Shown here: piece after piece, positions 49,332 through 58,580 of the stretch
Position numbering within the stretch: the first letter of the stretch is position 1
How the letters are laid out: each line of letters opens with the position of its first letter
NCBI GenBank assembly: GCA_018266955.1
Contig: JAFDZI010000002.1
Coordinates: 95,078 to 159,077 of the forward strand
From: Bacteroidota bacterium
Lineage (GTDB): Bacteria; Bacteroidota; Bacteroidia; Flavobacteriales; Weeksellaceae
Length of the DNA stretch: 64,000 nucleotides
Reading direction: 5' to 3'
Program-made: the position numbers and the translations under genes
The notes under the pieces: model-generated
What the model was told of the DNA's origin: nothing
Databases searched by the model: none
What the model saw: the letters and a program-made list of their open reading frames with translations, nothing else

Positions 49332-49754
49332 ATGCTATTCAATTCAACCAAATACAATAAAAACTTACTCGATTTAGGGATATTATTTCTTAGATTGGTT
49401 TCTGCAATTTCTATGCTTAGCCACGGATATCCAAAACTACAGATGTTGCTATCAGGAAAAATTGAATTTATGAGTCTGTGGGGTTTAACGCCAATGTTTA
49501 CCTTAGCATTGGTTGTATTTGCAGAATTTTTGTGTTCGTTTTTTGTCATTTTAGGCTTATTTACCAGACTGGCAAGTTTGCCCATTATTTTTACAATGAT
49601 GTACGCCATATTCGGAATTCATTTCCATGATGAGTTCAGTAAAATGGAATTACCAATTTTCTATTTAATGTCATTTATCATGATTCTTATCCATGGAGCC
49701 GGAAAATATTCCATAGATGCAATGATAGAGCAAAGAAGAAACGAATGGTCATAA
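49332..49754 (+). CDS. DoxX-family membrane protein
   Basis: The 140 residues form four helices with the DoxX pattern LGILFLRLVSAISMLSHGYPKL, then LWGLTPMFTLALVVFAEFLCSFFVILGLFTRLA and a final MILIHGAGKYSIDAMI. DoxX-type proteins are inner-membrane proteins linked to quinone or thiol redox chemistry. It is preceded by its own promoter inside a hairpin. Confidence 0.9.
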   Translation: MLFNSTKYNKNLLDLGILFLRLVSAISMLSHGYPKLQMLLSGKIEFMSLWGLTPMFTLALVVFAEFLCSFFVILGLFTRLASLPIIFTMMYAIFGIHFHDEFSKMELPIFYLMSFIMILIHGAGKYSIDAMIEQRRNEWS

Positions 49755-49859
49755 ACACACATTTATCGCTTAGATAAATTTTAAAATCATTTAACAGCAA
49801 TAATAGTAATCTAGAGGATAAAGACAATCTTCATTTTATTCATATCAATATTCAATTTA

Positions 49860-50130
49860 ACATAATATAAATTATAGGACAAAATACAGCCGCACACGTC
49901 CGACGGCTTTTTGTCGCTATAATGTAGTATTATGTTAAATTTTTGAAGCCAACGCCAAAAGCCAACCCTTTGCCAAGCGGTATTTTATCCTATAATTGGT
50001 CGTTATGTTAAATAGCCGCACGCCAACGTTCTTTGTATGAAAATGAATTGTTACGAAAAAAAATAACCGTTTCATTTTCATACAAAGCCAACGCCTTGCT
50101 CAAGCAAAAAATGTAGTATTCCCGAGCCAA
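49860..50130. repeat. inverted-repeat-rich accessory DNA at the left edge of an island
   Basis: Two long inverted repeats are visible. A 17-bp pair with one mismatch (49871-49887, 49980-49996) spans 126 bp, and a 17-bp perfect pair CTTTGTATGAAAATGAA/TTCATTTTCATACAAAG (50031-50047, 50071-50087) has a 23-nt loop. CCAACG/CGCCAA motifs recur between them. There is no credible gene in 49755-50312. It looks like integration or recombination debris. Confidence 0.65.
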
Positions 50131-50312
50131 CGCTCATTTAAAAAAATAATTTTTCCAGCCGCTATCAGCACATTTTGCATTTTACCCAGCGCACAAATTG
50201 CCAGCAAAAAATGCAAAAAGAGCTGATTTTTCCACCGCTTTTTTACTTTTCGTCAATAAATCCACTGTTTGTCTAAAAATTTTAAAAATATTTGTCAAAA
50301 ATATTTTATTAA

Positions 50313-51299
50313 TACTTTTTTTTAAAAAAAATTGTTCAATATATCAAAATTAATTATGTAGAAAAAACTAATTATTCGTTTCTAAAGTCAAATGTTCAGC
50401 CTAATGTATTAAATCTCCCAACAGCATTGGCGCGCATTTTTAATGATTCGAAAACAAATCAATGTGAGATTCTTCTTTCAGGAGAAGGTGCAGATTGGTT
50501 TTTAGAAGGAACGGATTATATTTGGGACTGGTTATATAAGACAAATCAATTTGGAACATTATTTAACAAAATTAATACCCTGATCAATAAATTTGGATTT
50601 TTTAAAGCAACTAAGTATCTGTATCTGAATTTATTAATACCATTAGCTCCAAAATATCTTAACTCTAAATATTACACGAAGCGCTTTTATGAATCACTTG
50701 TTGATAAATCGTTTCCTGATATATTTACATACAAGTTTAAAAATCTACTGAATGAGAAAATTAAAATTCAAACAAATTTTTTCCTGAAAAATGAAACAGA
50801 TTTCACTTGTTGGAATCAAAGACTTGAGTTTGAGCTAATGTTTCCTCCCAATCATAATTGGCAAAGTCTGAAGAATGAAAATGATTATATTTTACCATAC
50901 TTAGACAAAAGGATTATTGAATTTGGATTACAAATTCCACCAGATAAAAAATTTATGATAAAAAAAGAATACAAAACTTATTATGGAGCTTGTAAAAAAA
51001 TACAAAGGGAAGCATTTAAAAATATTGCACCAAACGAAATTCTTGATTCAAGAATTAAATCCACTTACAGTATGTCTGTCAGTAAAAGATTTGAGAATGG
51101 AATGGAAGAATTAAAGAAAGAAAAATATTTAATACTATCAGAATTAGGAATAATTGATATTGAAAAAGTGTTTGGATATTTTAAAATATATCAAAGTTCA
51201 AAATCTATTGACCAAAAATATGAGATTGAGGCTTGGCTTGATGCATTATTAAATCTTGAAAATTGGATAAAATTTATTTTAAAACCCGAAAAAGCTTAA
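50313..51299 (+). pseudogene. asparagine-synthetase-like protein, N-terminal half missing
   Basis: The open frame runs from 50313 with no start codon until an internal TTG at 50427, and its sequence is homologous well before that. It contains CEILLSGEGADWFLEG, the second conserved motif of AsnB-type ATP-PPase domains, and later LPYLDKRIIEFGLQIPPDKKF, the usual C-terminal synthetase segment. The PP-loop (SGGLDS), the glutaminase domain and the first 300 or so residues are absent. They are replaced by the repeat-rich DNA of 49.8-50.3 kb. The remnant is not expected to be active. Homologs include lasso-peptide cyclases, but the specific subtype cannot be told. Confidence 0.7.
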
Positions 51300-51813
51300 A
51301 TTGTTGTGTTTCGGCATCAATGTTCATTGCTTTTTCAAAAGAACCTTCTATGTCTTGATTTTCAAAAAAATTATAAAAAAAGTTAATTACAAAAACATAT
51401 GCTGAATTTCCTTCGATATAGCCTTTTGGAGCAATAAATATGGAATTATTCTTAATAAATGAATTTGCCATATTTTTCTTTCCTACACTACAAGCAGTCG
51501 AAAGAAAAACTTTTTTTTTCAAAAGGATATTCTCTTCTATATCTTTAAAACCAAATTTATTTTTGACTTCATCGGCAGTATAAATTTCCCTTGAAAGTTT
51601 TGGCATAATGAATCCGCCATTTATTCCGTGAAAACACAATATGAAAAAATCAATTTCATTTGAAAATAGTTTACCTTGTAAAAAATCTCTAAAATCGTTT
51701 GGTCGTCCTACATATTTCATATAAACTTCATATCCAAAATACTCTAAAGATTGTCTTATTGACAAAGCTTCCAGATCAGTATTTGAACCAACTAAAATTC
51801 CTATTTTTTTCAT
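51274..51813 (-). CDS. CHAT/caspase-fold (C14-like) protein, 179 residues
   Basis: The short protein opens with a strand-helix fold (MKKIGILVGSNTDLEALSIRQ). The caspase-clan dyad is visible as His in FFILCFHGINGGFIMP and Cys in VFLSTACSVGKKNMANSF, followed by SIFIAPKGYIEGNSAYVFVINFFYNFFEN, a typical CHAT C-terminal layout. It is a minimal domain without a sensor or repeat region. It converges on the asparagine-synthetase remnant with a 26-bp 3' overlap. Function may be defence-linked proteolysis or leader-peptide processing. Both are inferred. Confidence 0.65.
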   Translation of the reverse strand: MKKIGILVGSNTDLEALSIRQSLEYFGYEVYMKYVGRPNDFRDFLQGKLFSNEIDFFILCFHGINGGFIMPKLSREIYTADEVKNKFGFKDIEENILLKKKVFLSTACSVGKKNMANSFIKNNSIFIAPKGYIEGNSAYVFVINFFYNFFENQDIEGSFEKAMNIDAETQQFKLFRVLK

Positions 51814-52215
51814 AACATATTACTTATTACAAAAATAGTTTAAATTCATATCACAATAAAAATTTTTCTTTGGATTTTAAGATGTCAATTTAGTCCCACG
51901 CTACGGGAAAAGCACATTTGCAAGCCTAAAGCCACCGCACAAAGCCAGCTTGCAAAAGAGCTTCTCCCTTCAAAAATTATTTTTTTAAATCCCCCACCCT
52001 TCGGGAATAATACATTTTTCCAAAGCTAAGTAACATAACGCAATCACATTATAGGATTTTTATTTGCATTGTTAATTAGCCTTTATTAAGTTGATTTTTA
52101 AAGAATCATATACGACATTTTAAAAGGCATACCTCTAGGTGGTTTACAATAGAATTAATTTGGTAGATTGGATAAAAAAGTCTTACTTTTAGCATTACAG
52201 ATAATACAAAAAAAA
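51814..52215. other. 402-bp gap at the right edge of the island, with a 9-bp inverted repeat
   Basis: TTTGCAAGC (51917-51925) is the reverse complement of GCTTGCAAA (51948-51956) with a 22-nt loop, in a G/C-richer patch (51895-52015). The scoA promoter region is at the right, with TACTTTTA near 52185. No gene was found here. Confidence 0.6.
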
Positions 52216-52917
52216 ATGATCGATAAAACAGTAAAAAATGTACAAGAAGCTTGTGACGGAATCCAAGACGGAATGACCATCATGTTGGGTGGTTTTGGTC
52301 TTTGTGGTATTCCCGAAAATGCTATCGCTGAATTGGTTAGAAAAAATGTTAAAAACTTAACCTGCATCTCCAATAATGCTGGTGTGGACGATTTTGGTCT
52401 TGGACTTTTGTTGCAAAAAAAACAAATTAAAAAGATGATAGCCTCTTATGTGGGCGAAAATGCAGAGTTTGAAAGACAATTGCTTTCCGGAGAATTAGAA
52501 GTTGAACTAATCCCACAAGGTACTTTGGCCACTCGTTGTATGGCTGCTGGTTATGGTATGCCAGCTATTTTTACTCCTGCAGGTGTAGGAACTGAAGTTG
52601 CCGAAGGTAAAGAGATTAGAAATTTTAATGGGAAAGATTATTTATTGGAATATGCTTTCGATTCGGATTTTGCCATCGTAAAAGCTTGGAAAGGTGATAC
52701 CGCCGGAAATTTAATTTTCCGATCCACTGCTAGAAATTTTAATCCTATGATGGCTATGGCTGGTAAAATAACCATTGCCGAGGTCGAAGAATTGGTACCC
52801 GCTGGTGAATTGGATCCGGACCAAATCCATACTCCTGGAATTTTCGTACACCGTATTTTTCAAGGAGAAAAATATGAGAAAAGAATTGAACAAAGAACCG
52901 TAAGAACAAAAAACTAG
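52216..52917 (+). CDS. scoA: succinyl-CoA:3-oxoacid CoA-transferase subunit A
   Basis: I use the ATG at 52216 ([15 protein letters not shown]); the longer frame uses a TTG. The 233 residues show [48 protein letters not shown] and [18 protein letters not shown] of subunit A. With subunit B it moves CoA from succinyl-CoA to acetoacetate, for ketone-body or butanoate breakdown. scoB begins 4 bp after the stop. Confidence 0.95.
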   Translation: MIDKTVKNVQEACDGIQDGMTIMLGGFGLCGIPENAIAELVRKNVKNLTCISNNAGVDDFGLGLLLQKKQIKKMIASYVGENAEFERQLLSGELEVELIPQGTLATRCMAAGYGMPAIFTPAGVGTEVAEGKEIRNFNGKDYLLEYAFDSDFAIVKAWKGDTAGNLIFRSTARNFNPMMAMAGKITIAEVEELVPAGELDPDQIHTPGIFVHRIFQGEKYEKRIEQRTVRTKN

Positions 52918-52921
52918 CACA

Positions 52922-53578
52922 ATGGCTTTATCTAAAGAACAAATAGCAATGCGAATTGCAAAAGAAATACAAAACAATTCTTATGTCAATCTAGGAATTG
53001 GTATCCCTACCTTGGTAGCCAATTATATCCCGGAAAACATCAATGTGGTACTTCAGTCAGAAAACGGACTCTTAGGTATGGGGCCTTTTCCTTTTGATGG
53101 TGAAGAAGATGCAGACCTAATTAATGCGGGAAAACAAACCATCACTACCCTTCCAGGTTCTGTAATTTTCGATTCGGCGACCAGTTTCGGGATGATAAGA
53201 GCCCAGAAAGTAGATTTAACCATTTTGGGTGCTATGGAAGTGTCGGAAAATGGAGATATTGCCAATTGGAAAATCCCTGGTAAAATGGTGAAAGGTATGG
53301 GAGGCGCGATGGATTTGGTAGCTTCTGCCAAAAATATTATTGTTGCCATGCAACAGGTGAATAAACACGGGGAAAGCAAGTTGTTGTCTTCTTGTACTTT
53401 ACCGTTAACGGGTGTAAAATGCATTAAGAAAATTGTTACCGAATTGGGCGTTTATGAAATCAAAGATGGTGCTTTCCACTGTGTAGAAAGAGCACCAGGC
53501 ATAAGTGTTGAAGAAATTAAAAATGCGACTGATGGTCAACTAATTATTTCTGATGATGTCCCAGAAATGACATTTTAA
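52922..53578 (+). CDS. scoB: succinyl-CoA:3-oxoacid CoA-transferase subunit B
   Basis: The 218 residues hold the active-site glutamate in VVLQSENGLLGMGP, a segment found in all class I CoA transferases. They also contain NLGIGIPTLVANYIPENI, VDLTILGAMEVSENGDIANWKIPGKMVKGMGGAMDL and LPLTGVKCIKKIVTELGVYEI. Adjacency to scoA fixes the pair. A terminator follows. Confidence 0.96.
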   Translation: MALSKEQIAMRIAKEIQNNSYVNLGIGIPTLVANYIPENINVVLQSENGLLGMGPFPFDGEEDADLINAGKQTITTLPGSVIFDSATSFGMIRAQKVDLTILGAMEVSENGDIANWKIPGKMVKGMGGAMDLVASAKNIIVAMQQVNKHGESKLLSSCTLPLTGVKCIKKIVTELGVYEIKDGAFHCVERAPGISVEEIKNATDGQLIISDDVPEMTF

Positions 53579-53587
53579 AATTATCTT

Positions 53588-53618
53588 AAAGCAAAGGGCA
53601 ATCCTTTGCTTTAATTTT
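53588..53618 (+). terminator. rho-independent terminator of scoAB
   Basis: AAAGCAAAGG (53588-53597) pairs with CCTTTGCTTT (53603-53612) around a 5-nt loop, followed by AATTTT. Confidence 0.8.
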
Positions 53619-53678
53619 ACTACAAAAACACATTTTTATGAAGAATTAGAATCCAATGAACATTCAATTTAAATAAAA

Positions 53679-54155
53679 ATGAACACAAAACTATTGATAG
53701 GAATTTTATTTCTTTCGTTTTCCATTCAAACAATTGCACAAGTGAGATACGAAAAGATGTCTGAAGGTGCAGTTAATAGAATTTTTAAAAAATTCACCGA
53801 AGAATTTGCTCATGAATTGATGGATAAATGTGCAAAAAAAGACTATTCATCTGAATTTAAATCGGCTAAATTGTCTATTCCTATGGATCGATACTTAGCT
53901 AAGAATTTAGAAAAAATATGCACTGAAAACGAAAAAAAATACGGAACAATAGAAATTGTAAAATTTAACAATGCCTATTACCACAAGTATATGCAAGACG
54001 ATCAGGTTCAAATGTTTGTATATAACATTCAGTCCAATCAGTCCAATGACGCAAAATATCTTTCTATTTGGGTGGGTGCTATTTCCAAAAAAATTCAAGG
54101 ATTTTGGATTACAAAGAATAAACCATTAGAAGAGAATTTAGTGATCCATTATTAG
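53679..54155 (+). CDS. small secreted protein of unknown function
   Basis: The 158 residues have a signal peptide (MNTKLLIGILFLSFSIQTIAQ). The mature part is basic and helical: RYEKMSEGAVNRIFKKFTEEFAHELMDKCAKKDYS, then DQVQMFVYNIQSNQSNDAKYLSIWVGAISKKIQGFWI. It has one cysteine pair at most (MDKC, EKIC). I do not recognise it. It stands alone between scoAB and a convergent Crp/Fnr-type gene. Confidence 0.7.
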   Translation: MNTKLLIGILFLSFSIQTIAQVRYEKMSEGAVNRIFKKFTEEFAHELMDKCAKKDYSSEFKSAKLSIPMDRYLAKNLEKICTENEKKYGTIEIVKFNNAYYHKYMQDDQVQMFVYNIQSNQSNDAKYLSIWVGAISKKIQGFWITKNKPLEENLVIHY

Positions 54156-54197
54156 TATATTCATAAAAAGTTAGGTTGGCTTTCAACCAATCTATCT

Positions 54198-54773
54198 TTA
54201 TTTTTTAACCAGGTTTTTTCTTACTCTACTAAGGCTTTCTGGCGTTATGCCAAGATAGGAAGCTACCATCCAAAGGGGCACTCTTTGCATAATGTCCGGG
54301 TACATTTTTAGAAAATTTAAGTATCTTTCTTCTGCCGTTTCAGATAATAAAGAGCTGATTCTGTTTTGCAGATTACGAATATGTTTTTGGAGTAATAAAT
54401 CAATTTTATCCGCAGATTCTGGGAATAATTTACTTAGTTCTGTAAAAAATCCTGAATTAAGCATCAGTACTTCTGTATCTTCAACTGCATCAATATAAAA
54501 TTTTGATTTTTCGTTAAAATACAAAGAACTTCTGTCGGAAATCAACCAATTTTCAGGGGCAAATTGTATCACATGCTCTTTGCCATTTCTATCCAATGCA
54601 AACATCCTCAAGAGTCCTTTTTCTACAAAATAAGTATATTGGCAGATTTCTCCCGCTTGTAATAATTGAGTTCCTTTTGCAACCTGTATATGCTTCAAAC
54701 TCTCTTGGCATAAGGTAACCGACTCTTTTGGAACTTCTAAATTTTCTGATAGATAATGCTGTAAATGGGTCAT
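54198..54773 (-). CDS. Crp/Fnr-family transcriptional regulator
   Basis: The 191-residue protein has an N-terminal cyclic-nucleotide-binding beta-roll (QLLQAGEICQYTYFVEKGLLRMF). A long helix follows, then a C-terminal helix-turn-helix (RVPLWMVASYLGITPESLSRVRKNLV). The family often responds to cAMP, oxygen or nitric oxide, but Bacteroidota members of this short type usually lack the known ligand residues. Its start abuts ytxJ at 54774 (zero spacing), so the two are one operon and the regulator may respond to redox state. Confidence 0.9.
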   Translation of the reverse strand: MTHLQHYLSENLEVPKESVTLCQESLKHIQVAKGTQLLQAGEICQYTYFVEKGLLRMFALDRNGKEHVIQFAPENWLISDRSSLYFNEKSKFYIDAVEDTEVLMLNSGFFTELSKLFPESADKIDLLLQKHIRNLQNRISSLLSETAEERYLNFLKMYPDIMQRVPLWMVASYLGITPESLSRVRKNLVKK

Positions 54774-55145
54774 TTATTTTAGTTGTTGGTAAGATATAGA
54801 ACTATGAGAAGCATGGTTGAGCACTACTCCATTTTCAAGAACAATTAATTGAGGACTTTGATGAGAAACATCAAAATCTTGTGTAATTCGGTTGGAAAGT
54901 TCCCGATGAGCCAACAAATCCAGATAATACAAAACGACTTCTGTGGGATGCTCTCCTATTTCTTTTTCAAAATTAGATTTTACTCTACTGCTAATTCCAC
55001 ATCGAGTTGAGTGTTTAAAAATGGCAATTCTCTTGTTATAAGATTCTTGGATTGCAGCGTTTAATTGTTCTTCAGTTTCTATTGACTTCCAAAACGATGT
55101 ATATTCTGAACCTTCTTTCGATTTAGAAAAATTGAAAAATCCCAT
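54774..55145 (-). CDS. ytxJ: bacillithiol system monothiol protein YtxJ (DUF2847)
   Basis: The 123 residues form a thioredoxin-like domain with the single active cysteine in AIFKHSTRCGISSRVKSNF. Further family features are VVLYYLDLLAHRELSNRITQDFDVSHQSPQLIVLENG and NHASHSSI. YtxJ-type proteins are monothiol bacilliredoxins that accept bacillithiol from oxidised proteins. It is co-directional with and directly upstream of the Crp/Fnr gene. Presence implies the organism makes bacillithiol. Confidence 0.88.
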   Translation of the reverse strand: MGFFNFSKSKEGSEYTSFWKSIETEEQLNAAIQESYNKRIAIFKHSTRCGISSRVKSNFEKEIGEHPTEVVLYYLDLLAHRELSNRITQDFDVSHQSPQLIVLENGVVLNHASHSSISYQQLK

Positions 55146-55229
55146 ACTTATTATTTTTTATTTGTAAAACCCGTGTAATGATGATTCGTTTTGTAAATTT
55201 ACCAATTATAAATTTATTTTAACTACAAA

Positions 55230-55835
55230 ATGAAAAAAGCACTGATAATAGTTGATGTTCAGAATGATTTTTGTAAAGGAGGCGCATTAGAAGTCCCTGG
55301 AGCCAACGAAATTATTCCCTACATCAATCATTTAACACAAGAGAATGACTACGACCAAATAGTTCTCACCCAAGATTGGCATCCTGCCAATCATAAATCT
55401 TTTGCTTCTAATAACAATAAAAAAGTAGGAGAAACCATTATTCTTAATGAAGTACCACAGTTTATGTGGCCAGATCATTGTGTACAAGGTACTTTTGGTG
55501 CCGAGTTTCACAAAGATTTATTTATCCCAGAAAAAGCACATATCATTCAAAAAGGTAAAAATACAGACATTGATAGCTATTCTGGATTTCAGGATAACAA
55601 TCATTTTGTAAAAACAGGTTTGGATGATTTTTTAAAATACCATGATATTGGTTTGGTAGAAATAGTCGGTTTGGCCTTGGATTATTGTGTAAAACATACT
55701 TGCCTCGATGCCATTCGTATGGATTATATTACTTGCGTCCATTTTAACGGAACTCGAGCTGTAAATGTTAATCCAGATTCAGCTAAAAATACGCTCTATC
55801 AATTGGCTGAAAATGGAGTTTCTATCTTAGCCTAA
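55230..55835 (+). CDS. pncA: nicotinamidase
   Basis: The 201 residues have catalytic D9 in LIIVDVQNDFCKGGAL, metal-site D and H residues in LTQDWHPANHKSF, the lysine in IIQKGKNTDIDSYSGF, and the nucleophilic Cys in GLALDYCVKHTCLDA. It converts nicotinamide to nicotinate for NAD recycling. Length and motifs match PncA. It diverges from ytxJ. Confidence 0.94.
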   Translation: MKKALIIVDVQNDFCKGGALEVPGANEIIPYINHLTQENDYDQIVLTQDWHPANHKSFASNNNKKVGETIILNEVPQFMWPDHCVQGTFGAEFHKDLFIPEKAHIIQKGKNTDIDSYSGFQDNNHFVKTGLDDFLKYHDIGLVEIVGLALDYCVKHTCLDAIRMDYITCVHFNGTRAVNVNPDSAKNTLYQLAENGVSILA

Positions 55836-55909
55836 ACAAAGGCAAATCATTCAATATCGCATTAAAGGACGGTGCCATTTTCACTAAAAATATTTTTTGA
55901 ATCGTATTT

Positions 55910-56755
55910 TTAATTTATATTTTTCAGAAAACGATCAATTGTGGCTTTAGTTTCAGCTACATCGTGTACTCTAAGTATTTTAGCACCGTTTTTTAATGCT
56001 TTTAAATGTAACTGTTGCGTTTCCTCAATTATTTCCGCGGGCTTTTTCCCCAATGGTTTATAAATAAAAGACTTTCTGGATATTCCTATTAATAAAGGAG
56101 ATTTTTCAAAATGAACCCATCGGAGTTCGTTGAGTATTTGATGATTTTGTTCCACCGTTTTTCCAAATCCAATACCAGGATCTAGTATAATATCTTTTAC
56201 TCCCATGGTATATAATTGACTTATTTTTTCAGAAAAATAAAAATTCAGTTCCTCTATAACATTTTGGTTAATACTAAGTTGGTGCATGGTTTCGTACATC
56301 GAATTGATATGCATCAAAATGTAAGGCAGTCCACATTCTGCAATCGTTGGGAACATTTCCTTATCGTATTGTCCACCAGAGATATCATTCACAATGTCTA
56401 TGCCTTCATCATATCCAAAACGGACAACTTTGGCAAAAAAGGTATCCAAAGAAATGAGTATTTGTGGAAATTCTTTTTTAAGAAGAGAAATCATCTTTCC
56501 TAATCGTTGTATTTCTGTTTCAGCCGATAAAAACTGAGCATTGGGACGGGTAGATTGTGCGCCAATATCTATGATGTCTGCTCCTTCTACTATCATTTTT
56601 TCCGCTTGTAGCAATGCATTTTTATCAGAATTAAATTGTCCTCCATCCGAAAAAGAATCCGGTGTTAGATTGAGAATTCCCATAATTTTCGGATGTTCTA
56701 AAGAAATTAAATTTCCTCTACAATTCAAACTAAAAGGTATCGATCTATTTTGCAT
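55910..56755 (-). CDS. folP: dihydropteroate synthase
   Basis: The 281-residue TIM-barrel enzyme shows MGILNLTPDSFSDGGQF and GADIIDIGAQSTRPNAQ, the pterin and diphosphate motifs. NDISGGQYDKEMF, ILDPGIGFGKTVEQN and LLIGISRKSFIYKPLG follow. It joins hydroxymethyl-dihydropterin diphosphate with p-aminobenzoate. A minus-strand -7 box TATTTTTG (56760-56767) lies just 4 bp before the ATG, so the transcript is predicted to be leaderless. Confidence 0.95.
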   Translation of the reverse strand: MQNRSIPFSLNCRGNLISLEHPKIMGILNLTPDSFSDGGQFNSDKNALLQAEKMIVEGADIIDIGAQSTRPNAQFLSAETEIQRLGKMISLLKKEFPQILISLDTFFAKVVRFGYDEGIDIVNDISGGQYDKEMFPTIAECGLPYILMHINSMYETMHQLSINQNVIEELNFYFSEKISQLYTMGVKDIILDPGIGFGKTVEQNHQILNELRWVHFEKSPLLIGISRKSFIYKPLGKKPAEIIEETQQLHLKALKNGAKILRVHDVAETKATIDRFLKNIN

Positions 56756-56759
56756 GTCA

Positions 56760-56767
56760 CAAAAATA
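56760..56767 (-). promoter_or_regulatory. -7 box TATTTTTG, 4 bp before folP
   Basis: A perfect TAnnTTTG box on the minus strand with the same 4-bp gap to ATG as at 12643 and 46972. Confidence 0.55.
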
Positions 56768-56837
56768 AGAAATCTTTATTGCAAGAGTAGCGCGTATGCT
56801 TTAAAGAAATTAAGAAATATAATTTGAACATTTTGAT

Positions 56838-56845
56838 TATCTTTG
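56838..56845 (+). promoter_or_regulatory. -7 box TATCTTTG for the DUF1599 gene
   Basis: A perfect TAnnTTTG match lies 15 bp before the ATG at 56861. Confidence 0.6.
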
Positions 56846-56860
56846 AGCTTTTTAGAAATC

Positions 56861-57418
56861 ATGATGACAAAAACCAATATACAGTACGATAAAGCTATTT
56901 CTGAATGCAGATCATTATTTGCGAAAAAGTACCAAGATTATGGTTCTGCCTTTAGAATCCTTAGAAGTAGCTCGGTCACGGATCAAATTTATATTAAAGT
57001 GAAAAGACTAGTTACCCTACAAACAAAAGAGCAACAAATGGTGGAAGATGAAAGCGAAAAAGATTGCTTTATTGCCATTGTAAATTACGCAATTATTGCA
57101 TTAATTCAATTGGAAAAAGGAACCTCAGAAAGTTTGTACGAAAACAAAGATGAAGTTTTGGGTTATTACGACCAATTTGCTCAAGAGGCTAAAAGCTTGA
57201 TGGAAAGAAAAAACCACGACTATGGAGAAGCGTGGCGAGAAATGAGAACCTCTTCCATAACTGATCTTATCTACCAAAAAGTACTGAGAACCAAACAAAT
57301 TGAAGACAACCAAGGAAAAACTTTAGTTTCTGAAGGATTGGATGCTAATTATTTTGATATGTTAAACTATGCCATTTTTTGCTTGATAAAACAAGTGGAA
57401 AATAACGGTACAAATTGA
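56861..57418 (+). CDS. DUF1599 (nucleotide-modification-associated) protein
   Basis: The ATG at 56861 gives MMTKTNIQYDKAI; an earlier frame start is upstream of the -7 box and so unlikely. The 185 residues contain two tandem copies of one domain: KKYQDYGSAFRILRSSSVTDQIYIKVKRL and RKNHDYGEAWREMRTSSITDLIYQKVLRT. Each has the conserved DYG and R-SS-TD-I-K motif. The family is associated with DNA-modification enzymes in phages, but a chromosomal housekeeping copy next to folP is common in Bacteroidota. Biochemical role unknown. Confidence 0.85.
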   Translation: MMTKTNIQYDKAISECRSLFAKKYQDYGSAFRILRSSSVTDQIYIKVKRLVTLQTKEQQMVEDESEKDCFIAIVNYAIIALIQLEKGTSESLYENKDEVLGYYDQFAQEAKSLMERKNHDYGEAWREMRTSSITDLIYQKVLRTKQIEDNQGKTLVSEGLDANYFDMLNYAIFCLIKQVENNGTN

Positions 57419-57456
57419 AAATAAGTAATTTAAGTCTAAAAAAAACATAAAAAGAA

Positions 57457-58545
57457 ATGATAAAAAACTTACTCAGGATAGTGGTTGCCACCATTTTCAT
57501 TATTTCAGGATTTGTAAAAGCGGTAGATACGGTAGGATTTTCTTTTAAATTAGAAGAATATTTTTCGCCAACCGTGTTTAACATTCCATTTTTAGAAAAA
57601 ATCGCGTTGCCCATTGCAAGTGTTGTTGTTGCCTTTGAGTTGGTATTAGGATTAATGCTTTTACTGAAAATTAAAATAAAGCAAAGTTTGGTTTTATTAA
57701 TTGCCCTATGTGTATTTTTTGCATTTCTCACTTTCTATTCAGCCTGGTTCAATAAAGTTACCGATTGTGGTTGCTTTGGCGATGCCATAAAATTTACTCC
57801 ATGGCAAAGTTTCTGGAAAGACATTGCATTGCTTTTGGGATTAATTATTTTGTGGTTTTCTTATAAAAAAGAATTTAAAAGCCCCTCTCCTATTAGTTCT
57901 ATTCAGAAAATAACATTCGGAATTTCTTCTTTAATATTTGGATTTGTCATGAACAAAGGAATGACCAGTGAGCCAATCATCGATTTCAGAGATTATAAGA
58001 TAGGAACCAATTTACAACTTGAAAAAAAGAAAATTGCTGAAAATCCTGCGGAATACAAGTCTTTTTACACCATGAAAAACACCAAAACTGGGGAAGAAAA
58101 ATTGGTAAGTCAGGATGATTTTGTAAACCAAGAAGAATATTGGAAGGAAGGAACACCATGGCAAATAGTTGAAGGTAAAGAACATTCTGAATTGGTAAAA
58201 GAAGGTTATAAATCTGAAATTGTGAAATTTAATATTGAAGATACACAAGGAAACAATCCAACGGAAACCATTATTAAAGCACCTTCTGCCGTTCTCATTT
58301 TTTCTTATGCTCCAGAAAAAGCAGATACAGCCCTTGTAACTGCTTTGGAAAACAAAGTAAAAAGTTTAAAAAATACAGTCGTTTGGGGAGTATCGTCCAA
58401 TCCTAACCTATTCAAAACAATTCCTGGGGGGATAATGGATGCTACAGCCATTAAAACCATTGCCAGAAGCAATCCTTTTGTATTGGTTTTAAAAAATGGA
58501 ATTATCGTTGATAAACTTCCTGCCAAGGAATATTTGACAAAATAA
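57457..58545 (+). CDS. MauE/DoxX-like membrane protein with C-terminal thioredoxin-like domain (BT_3928 type)
   Basis: The 362 residues have four N-terminal helices in the MauE/DoxX pattern, LRIVVATIFIISGFVKAVDTVGFSFKLEEYF and a Cys pair in KVTDCGCFGDAIKFTPWQSFW, then a fifth helix. A periplasmic region follows whose last 100 residues form a thioredoxin-like fold without a CxxC (VVWGVSSNPNLFKTIPGGIM). Proteins of this type probably handle thiol or quinone redox in the periplasm. The TerB-like gene follows after 35 bp and tpiA later, so an operon is possible. Confidence 0.82.
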   Translation: MIKNLLRIVVATIFIISGFVKAVDTVGFSFKLEEYFSPTVFNIPFLEKIALPIASVVVAFELVLGLMLLLKIKIKQSLVLLIALCVFFAFLTFYSAWFNKVTDCGCFGDAIKFTPWQSFWKDIALLLGLIILWFSYKKEFKSPSPISSIQKITFGISSLIFGFVMNKGMTSEPIIDFRDYKIGTNLQLEKKKIAENPAEYKSFYTMKNTKTGEEKLVSQDDFVNQEEYWKEGTPWQIVEGKEHSELVKEGYKSEIVKFNIEDTQGNNPTETIIKAPSAVLIFSYAPEKADTALVTALENKVKSLKNTVVWGVSSNPNLFKTIPGGIMDATAIKTIARSNPFVLVLKNGIIVDKLPAKEYLTK

Positions 58546-58580
58546 TCGTAATTTTGAACAAATATCAATTGAATTTTATT

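Noticed and set aside
49860..52080. CRISPR array or prophage
   Set aside because: The repeats are few, inverted and unequal in spacing; no cas, integrase or phage structural gene is present.
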